Positions 48,103 to 55,396 of a stretch of 55,396 nt of DNA are shown here, in pieces. A program made the position numbers and the translations under genes. The stretch is from Branchiostoma floridae (taxonomy: Eukaryota; Chordata; Leptocardii; Amphioxiformes; Branchiostomatidae): NCBI RefSeq assembly GCF_000003815.2, contig NW_023365920.1:98428-153823 (forward strand), written 5' to 3'. How positions within the stretch are numbered: the stretch's first letter is position 1; each line of letters opens with the position of its first letter. The notes beneath the pieces are model-generated. The model was not told the origin of the DNA, did not search any database, and was given only the letters and a program-made list of their open reading frames with translations.

Positions 48103-49104
48103 ATGTTCAACAATACCTTCGCCAAATGATGCTATCTTTTTGAGTGATGTATCATAACTTTTTTTTCATTGATTATGCAAATATGGACCTCAAGTAAGGT
48201 CCCACTTGCATGATTCATGTCAGTATACCATCTTCTCAGTATGACACCCTTAACTTAGAAAAGAAGGCTATTCAAGCATTTGCTCATATATTATTTAAAT
48301 GAGGCCCTCATTTGTCTGATAATGACCTCATCTACTAATAGCTTCAAAATGTCACAAGAATGTATACATCATATACCACTGCTGGGACCGTCTTACATGT
48401 GGCAGTTCCTGCACCTCTGAGACTATGAGCATCAGTAGATGAGAGGGAGAAGGAATTGTTCACCCCTCCTTCACCTCAAAAAGTCATGAGCAGGTCAGGC
48501 AAACAGGTTGCCAAACACATTGGGAAGTGACTTTTTGCCTGCTCATCTGTCAAACGACAGGAGGAAGCAAATAGTGTTATCTCAATGGTAACGCTGGGAT
48601 GTATACACTGTACACATGAATGCTGCAGCACTAAATCATAGTTTGGGTCTTTCTTAACTTCAGAATTAACTTAAGTGCAGAATCTATAAAATTAATTTAT
48701 GCATGTCACGCAAAAACCATGCGCATATTGACTGGCTACCTGTTGTGTGACGAACACGTGCAATATCAGACGAAGACAAAGAAGAATGTTGTTTTTCTCA
48801 TTTGGGCATATATAAATGAATTCAATACAATGTATATATGATAGTTTTCCAAGCGTGATCAAAAAGGAAGAATGTCTTTTAAGATTGTTTTCTACCCCCC
48901 ATTTTTACATGTAACAAACAAAGAAAGAAAACGATTACGCATGTGTATGATTAGTCTCGAATAAAGCGTGCGCTGTTTGCCACCCACTCAACATGATTTT
49001 CTTTCATCTTTGGTCTCTAATTCCTTCATTTGTTATTGTGTTTCGGACCCTGCCAGGCGTAGGGTGTGTATTTTTTTGCTACCAGAAGCCTGACAAGTCG
49101 CACC
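48103..49104. other. intergenic, JMJD4 to coiled-coil gene
   Basis: No exon or repeat family recognised. It must contain the promoter of the downstream gene. No convincing TATA box was picked out. Confidence 0.5.
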
Positions 49105-52100
49105 ATGCCGGGAGATCAACAGCAGTCCCAAACAGGTGACGCAGGTAAAAATATATATATTTTTTAAATATCTTCTGTCTAAAGTGCACATGTCAGCTGC
49201 CAAGGAGGGTTGTTTAAAAAAAAAACCTATGTACTGACAAATCTAAGTTAAAATTACACCGTGTATTGCACAGTGTAGAACGCGTGTAATGGTCCATACA
49301 TTTTTGAGCCGATATTTTTTTCTATCCATATGGGGGTGAAGGTGATCCCACTATCTCTCAGTATGCATCAAGTGCGATCTCCGCTTGGGGCATGGTATAA
49401 TGATGAGTTGTATCCAAAATTTTGGATTGGGAAGTATTAAGCCTGACGTACTTGGGATCATCAGGCGTTAAGTTCGTCCTCTGCAGTTAGAACCCGACAC
49501 CACTTATCGACAAGAGTAGGTGCGCTTGGCTGAAAACTAGTTTGAAGCCAAACATCAAGATCTAGATGAAATGTACTTTTTAAAAGTGGTAAAGAAAATA
49601 TTGTGATATCATGCAATTTCAGGTGTCCATGATGATAAGGCAGTGTTTTCCTACCAAAAGTATGTTTCCCCAACCCCAATACCTGTAAAGAAGGAAAAAT
49701 GGGACTGGTGTCGTAGAAAATGATCACAGACGGACAAGAGGATCTGCCGTGGCCGAGAAACGATCTTTATTCTTCTCTGTCACATCATGACTGCCTCTGT
49801 GTCTCCTCTGTCTGAACTGACTCTGATCACTGGTGTTCCTTCTTTTTATCTCATGGCTGGGTGCTGACGTAACAAAACAAATTCTTCCCACATGTACTTG
49901 ACAGGTCATTAATTAACTGTGATCATCTCTTTGTTCTTCCTTATCTCATCTACTCCTCAGCAAAAATACAAGATGTTTATCAGTGATTATCAGAATCTGT
50001 GGATTTCTAAGAACCCACCCAAGAATCATTATAAACAGATGTTGTCAATATGGGCTCTATTACACTATGTTAACGGTAACGTGTCACCTGTCATAATAAA
50101 CTATAAGACAAATAAAACCGAGTCTGAAGAACGTTTTTACGTCTTTTCCTTAATCAGGTGCAAATAGGACGAAAGCGTCAATTAGGCGAATACCCATTTG
50201 AGGTAATAATATCATAGTCAATGAATATACATCTATAAGCATGCTACGTTTGCGCAAATTTGTCATCCAGGATGTAGTTAAAACATGTAGCAAAATCAAT
50301 CCTTACTGCTGGATACATATATACGAAATTCATTCAATCGTTGTAGACAGCATCAACTGTGTTTCTTCAGTGAATGAAAATAAAATTTATTTAACGTTGT
50401 ATTTTGACATTATAAAATCTTGTCAAAGTAGTTCAATTCCATGCTGTTGGTTTCCTTAATATATGCCGTCGTCGCCATTGTAAGTTGATTTTCCTCCAGG
50501 CACGACACCCAACCCTTTGTACGTCTGCAGGGCAGGTAGCACTTTGTAATATTGCGTTTTTGTCCTGCTGTTGTCTTGTTGGGGCTGACCACTTCTGTCG
50601 TACGATTATGGCACGATCACAAGCTGATTGCATTCCTGGGAGATAGACTTGCAGTGGTATAGTACACAATTCAGCTGAAAGGTTGCCTGAAATCCTTGTT
50701 GGCGGTTGATTCTGCCATAGAATTTCTGAAAATTATACGACAATATCGTACGACAACCTACGACTTCTGTGATCGAGTCGTTAGTTACCCATTGCTAATT
50801 GGAGTACGTTTACCGCTACATAGGAGTATCATTTAGAAATACGGGATCGTGCAACTTCTTTTGGATTTGTAAGGCCCTTGCACCGAATCGTACATCGGGG
50901 AAACGGAACGACCGTTAAAAACCCGGTTCTTAGAACACAGACGTCGCAGCTCAACATCTTCAGAGGTATCACAGCACATGCACATTGAATCCCCCGGCCA
51001 CTCTGTGTCTCTGGACCAAGTTCGCATCTTAGACACTGAACAGGATTGGTTCGTGAGGGGCGTCAAGGAGGCTATCTACATTAGGGCACATCAACCCTCG
51101 TTGAACCGTGATGGTGGCAGGTTTCGCCTTCCCGCCATCTATGATTCGCTGCTACCTGACGTCATCCGAGGACTTCCGGAATAGTCAGCGAATCATTTCA
51201 TCTGAAGAAGGTCGGAGTGCTCGACCGAAAATTTATGGTGAGTCCCTTCTTTGTGTTGGAACAAAGTTTAAACTTTTGCAATATGGAATTTACCAACACA
51301 GATGAGCTTTCATTCAGCAGCTCCTTTACCTTCTCTTCAGTGACAGATTGAAAAGAGAAGGAGCAATTCTTTGAGGCCACTATGTTCCTCTTAATTGGTG
51401 TTAGTGCTTCTTCCATGTCTGGTTGTTCTTCTTGTGTGAGGCTGTTTACCTTGTTACTGAAGTAATCATTAGAAATATGTTGCAATATCACATGGGTATG
51501 TTCCATATCTGTCCATCAGATTCTATGAAGTTGGGTGTTTTACAAGTCTTTCTGCCCAACATACTGTTTATCACATTCCAGAGTTGTTTGGTGTTATTAT
51601 TGCTGTTGTGTGCCTCTAACTGCTCTTTGTAAAAGGCTTGGTTGATATTTTAATATTCTGTGATCTATTGTAATGTTTTCAGATTAATTTTTCTATTCTG
51701 TAATTTCCAACACAAAAATTTGACTTAGTTGTTTTTTCTAAATTTGTCTTAAATAATTCCAGTCTTTGTCAATCTTTGTCATTCCCTGACAAAGACTTAG
51801 CAGATTGGCAGTAAAAAAATGGGCAAGTATACAACTTTTGTTTTGGAAATTATTACATTCAACGTTTTGAAAAATTATTCCTTTAGAATCTTTTGTTTCC
51901 TAACAGACCGCGCATATCCTGGTAGAGCAAGCGGCCACGGTTCACTCTGTAGCTTCATCCGCTCCCACCACAGCTGCATGACCGCCGGTATTATCGTGCT
52001 GCTAAGCCTGGTGGTTGTGGGATTCCCCCCTTTGACGTTCCTCAATAAAAAGGTAAACACATGCATCCTGTACCACAAAGCCTATTTGAAGGCCATCAAT

Positions 52101-53338
52101 CCAGAACTTTTTGCTTTAATTGTCACATTGTTTTTTCCCAGTTTAGTATTCTGACGTACGAATGTACTTGTATGCGTTTTTCTAGTTATCTGAACTGTCC
52201 ACCACTGTTGACGCCTTGAAACATGACCAAGACGACATGCGCCAACTATCCACCACTGTTGACGCCTTCAAACGCGACCAAAACGACATGCGCCAACTGT
52301 CCACCACTGTTGACGCTTTGAAACGTGACCAAGACGACATGCGCCAGCTATCCAACACTGTTGATGCCTTGAAGCGCGACCAAGACAACATGTCCACCAC
52401 TGTTGACGCCTTGAAACATGACCAAAACGACATACGCCAGCTGTCTACCACTGTTGAAGCCTTCAAACGTGACCAAGACGACATGCGCCAACTTTCCATA
52501 ACTGTTGATGCCTTGAAGCGCGACCAAGACAACATGTCCGCCACTGTTGACGCCTTGAAACGTGACAAAGACAACATGCGCCAACTGTCCACCACTGTTG
52601 ACGCCTTGAAACGCGACCAAAACAACATACGCCAGCTGTCCACCACTGTTGACGCCTTGAAACGCGACCAAGATGACATACGAAAGCTATCTACCACTGT
52701 TGACGTCTTGAAGAGAAACCAAGACGACTTGCGCCAACTGTCCACCACTGTTAACGCCTTGAAACGCGACCAAGACGACATGCGCGAACTATTCACCACT
52801 GTTGATGCCTTGAAGCGCGACCAAGACAACATGTCTGCCACTGTTGATGCCTTGAAACGTGACCAAAACGACATACGCCAACTGTCCACCACTGTTGACG
52901 CCTTGAAACGTGACCAAGATGCCATACGACAGCTGTCCACCACTGTTAACTCATTGAAGCGCAATAAAGACGACATAGGCCAACTGTCCACTGCTGTTGA
53001 CGCCTTGAAGCGAAACCAAGACGACATGCGCCAACTGTCCACCACTGTTGATACCTTGAAGCGCAACCAAGACGCCATACGACAACTGTCCACCACTGTT
53101 GACGCCTTGAAACGCGACCAAGAAGACATACAACAGCTGTCTACCACTGTTGACGCCTTGAAGCGCAACCAAGACGACATGCGCCAACTGTCCACCACTG
53201 TTGACACCTTGAAGCGCAACCAAGACGACATAAGACAATTGTCCACCACTGTTGATGCCTTGAAGTGCGACCTGCACAAGGAGCAAAGCCGAGTCGCCGC
53301 ACTAGAAGAGCGTCTTAAGGAGATGAGTAAGGCACCAG
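49105..53338 (+). CDS. type II membrane protein with repetitive coiled-coil stalk (partial, 3 exons)
   Basis: Exons 49105-49144, 51907-52052 and 52186-53338 have GT/AG ends and compatible phases, encoding 446 residues. Residues 1-36 are a short hydrophilic tail beginning MPGDQQQSQ. Residues about 37-59 are one hydrophobic membrane segment (AGIIVLLSLVVVGF), followed by NKK. Residues 63-446 hold 22 tandem repeats of LSTTVDALKRDQDDMRQ type. Four are shortened by 2-3 residues (after DQDNM and similar). Apolar positions are spaced 4-3-4-3-3, giving a continuous coiled coil, and the last repeat passes into a leucine-rich tail (RVAALEERLKEM). The strong donor at 53339 implies at least one further exon; if it were not spliced the frame would stop at 53361. 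Such architecture is typical of oligomeric cell-surface receptors with a C-terminal lectin or scavenger domain, but that domain is not in the window, so function is unassigned. Confidence 0.75.
50879..51184 (+). pseudogene. Penelope-like retroelement, GIY-YIG endonuclease fragment
   Basis: A frame of 101 codons begins CTESYIGETER and carries the second half of a GIY-YIG nuclease: the YIG motif, Arg and His in LKTRFLEHRR, the metal-binding Glu in KEAIYIR, and the conserved Asn in SLNRDGG. This form ends the reverse-transcriptase polyprotein of Penelope-like elements. The reverse transcriptase and the first GIY half are missing (a stop lies just upstream), so it is a 5'-truncated relic in intron 1 of the coiled-coil gene, followed by a hammerhead-like motif. 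Confidence 0.75.
51198..51238 (+). ncRNA. hammerhead ribozyme-like motif
   Basis: CTGAAGA (51202-51208), a 5-bp stem II (GGTCG/CGACC) with a 7-nt loop, GAAA (51227-51230), then ATTT and a short stem I (CAT/ATG). It lies 14 bp after the stop of the Penelope-like fragment, where such ribozymes are expected. The cleavage triplet (TTT) and weak stem I are less convincing than at 20223-20264. Confidence 0.45.
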
Positions 53339-53975
53339 GTAAGTTGGGTTTCCTTTCCTAAGGGTACCGTTTGTTATAATGTATTGAACAACATCATATG
53401 GTATATAACAGGACAATTTGGGGCACAGACTTTCATTATTCCATTAATTCCATGACAATAACCACTTTATCAAAAATCCCTATGTTTTTAGGATATTTTG
53501 CATTAATAGATGTTGTACAAGCTGTGACATTGATTCGTATCTAATTTCCTTAATTAATACTGACATTGTGTGTGTACATTATATTGTATGTGTTATGTTT
53601 GAACTGGTGTTTTAATGTCAGGTGTTAGTTATAAGAAGAACCTGGAGGCAAATCTCGATCTTCATGTCTACCTTGTCCCCCCAACGACCTGGAGGTCAAG
53701 GGACTAGGTAGGTAGGTAGTAGGTTAGTTATTGCCTTCTCCATATTAAAGGTTATTTTTGGTAGCGCCTGTGTATGTATATATGAGGATGTACAGTATAA
53801 CTCGAGAAGGCGGCTTGCTGGATTGCAATGATATTTGGAATGTGAGTAGGTGTTGATGAGAAAATTGAAATGATTTTTATCCCTATCGGCCTGTTAAGGT
53901 AGCTCAGCGGAACTTCCGGTTATGATATGTGTTCTGGACATGACGTGGTCGTGAGGCTAGACTGAGTGATAGATA
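53339..53975. other. non-coding tract after coiled-coil exon 3
   Basis: No further exon is recognised. About 53800-53900 belongs to the dispersed repeat seen near 3850, 39030 and 43990. Confidence 0.45.
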
Positions 53976-54917
53976 CGAGGGTGGTTCAGAAAGTAATGCA
54001 ACTGGTCTTACAACAGGCTCATTTTTTCATCGAATGAGTTGAACTTTAGCACAAAGGTAAAGGCATATATCATCTTGAGCTTGAAATATCTCAATTTGTT
54101 TTTCAGGATTTTATGAGTGACTGAGTTGAGATCAAGATGACCACACCCTTGGTAGCCCGTTGGAAGAAATGAGAGCCTCAATTAACGTGTAATTGATAAT
54201 GTCACTGAGTCACATATGTCTATTGTAAGAAAGTGAAACTGCATATTTATCAAGCTGCATTTCTCGTCATGCCACATGCCTATTTTCACTTTTGAAGTCT
54301 AATCAGTTCTAACTTTTTCGTTCCTGGGGTGAAGTGATGTATGAGGGTGGTTGTCAGGGTCATTGATCAGGGATGGGCTGATTAAAATTTCCGTAGCCGA
54401 TCTTTTTACCAACTGAGAGGAATCAAAATAAGCACATTTCTTGGTCTTTAAATAGTTAATATTTGTGCCAAGTTTCGTATCTTTCGGTTAATGAAAACGT
54501 AGTGTACACAACCCTTTAATCAACAAATCACGCATTTGGCTATTATTCAAACTGCCTGTAATTTAGCAACTCACTCCATTCTAGCAGCTGTAAAAGAAGA
54601 ACCATTGGGAGTTCAGAAATGAAAATCGGCATGTAACTTATAGAGACACTCACTATTATACAGGTGAAATGTCAGCTTCCTACAGTAGTTATAAGTGGGT
54701 CAGATCTAGAGGAACTGATCTTCTGACAAGCTTCCAAAGGTGTGGTTATCTTAAAATCAACTAAGTTGCTCCTTAAAATCTGAGAAACAAATTGAGATTT
54801 TCCAATCTCAACATGATAAACTAGTATGCCTTTACCTTTGTGCCAAATTTCAACTCATTCGATGAAAAAATGAACCCGTTGTAAGACCAGTTGCATTAAT
54901 TTTTGAACCACCCGCGT
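53976..54917. mobile_element. mariner-type element with ~180-bp inverted repeats
   Basis: The left end CGAGGGTGGTTCAGAAAG and right end (inverse CGCGGGTGGTTCAAAAAT) begin inverted repeats that stay alignable for about 180 bp (53976 to about 54155; about 54735 to 54917). TA lies directly outside each end (53974-53975, 54918-54919). The interior has no transposase frame, so it is non-autonomous; TA target and ends point to Tc1/mariner. Confidence 0.88.
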
Positions 54918-54919
54918 AG

Positions 54920-55396
54920 CTCTTGGGGTGAAAGTAAGTGGTGTAGGTTGGGCCCCCTATGGCATAGCAGTAAATTTTAGAACTGCAGCTGGATCAGGCT
55001 CTGTTTCAGACTTTGTGTATATGTGTATATGTGTATATATGTATATCTATATGTATGTATATATATGTATATATTTGTGGTCAAAAATGGCAAATACAAT
55101 CCCACATGTAACTCGTTTTAAGTGATATACACCTTAAGTGTGAATGGATTTCTTTGGCCACATACCGTACGTACCCTCATACAAAATTTCAGATCATTTG
55201 ATTTTCATATAAAAGTACAGTGGTAAAAAATCCAAATTCAGCTATTGTAAGTAATGCATGCCAGAAGTGAAAATGAAGTACGGGGGCAAATGCTCTACAC
55301 ACCTTCATACCAAATTTCATACATTGTAATACTAGGGCATAGGAGCCAAAAATAAATTGTAGTCAAAAATGGCCAAAAATCCCCAAATAACTCATG
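54920..55396. other. AT-rich end of window
   Basis: Contains a TATG/TATA microsatellite (about 55015-55077) and repeat-like text (GGGTGAAAGTAAGTGGTGTA...GGGCCCCCT). No exon seen. Confidence 0.5.

Noticed and set aside
52182-53279. 365-codon minus-strand frame
   Set aside because: Shadow of the coiled-coil exon; the plus strand has good splice sites, a membrane exon and a heptad-like pattern.

Overview
The window is invertebrate deuterostome nuclear DNA, almost certainly amphioxus (Branchiostoma). The case rests on vertebrate-like plastin and JMJD4 coding exons in compact multi-intron genes, a U2 snRNA gene, TTAGGG repeats, dense small non-autonomous DNA transposons, and minisatellites whose repeat unit carries an exon/intron boundary. 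Four runs of N (4574-4864, 15373-15472, 26881-26980, 31626-32451) show that it comes from a draft assembly. Nothing bacterial is present.

Layout. 1-1645 holds two 1043-bp-spaced tandem units of the spliceosomal U2 snRNA gene on the minus strand. Each unit also carries an inverted, decayed U2 fragment, and the units are separated by about 13 TTAGGG repeats. 1646-7700 is gene-poor: microsatellites, a MITE, a tRNA-derived SINE, and one exon (5689-6048) encoding a complete His-Cys-box (I-PpoI-like His-Me finger) zinc/nuclease motif with the zinc ligands and catalytic His/Asn conserved. 7715-36295 is a plastin/fimbrin gene on the minus strand. I reconstructed it from ten coding exons with matching splice phases, giving 620 aa with two EF-hands and four CH domains. 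Its 15-kb first intron is filled with nested transposons, a splice-site-bearing minisatellite and a 2.2-kb duplicated segment that flanks an assembly gap.

36296-37098 is the short interval between two divergent genes. 37099-48084 is JMJD4 on the plus strand: seven coding exons, 415 aa, a 2-oxoglutarate/Fe(II) JmjC dioxygenase. 49105-53338 is the 5' part of a type II membrane protein: a short cytoplasmic tail, one membrane segment and a stalk of 22 tandem 17-residue coiled-coil repeats. Its large first intron carries a Penelope-like element relic with a GIY-YIG domain fragment and a hammerhead-ribozyme-like motif. 53976-54917 is a mariner-type element with very long terminal inverted repeats.

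The most interesting structures are these. (i) Minisatellites start exactly at 5' splice sites and fill whole introns of both plastin and JMJD4. (ii) A 69-bp in-frame minisatellite re-encodes the plastin C-terminus and stop codon three more times in the 3'UTR. (iii) There is a His-Cys-box endonuclease-like exon. (iv) The U2 units contain TTAGGG repeats and an inverted U2 copy. (v) Hammerhead-like motifs lie in Penelope-element remnants. (vi) A set of CAGGG...CCCTG elements is flanked by 5-bp target duplications, with empty sites visible within the same window. Genes were identified by reading translations and splice sites by eye. No database search was run.
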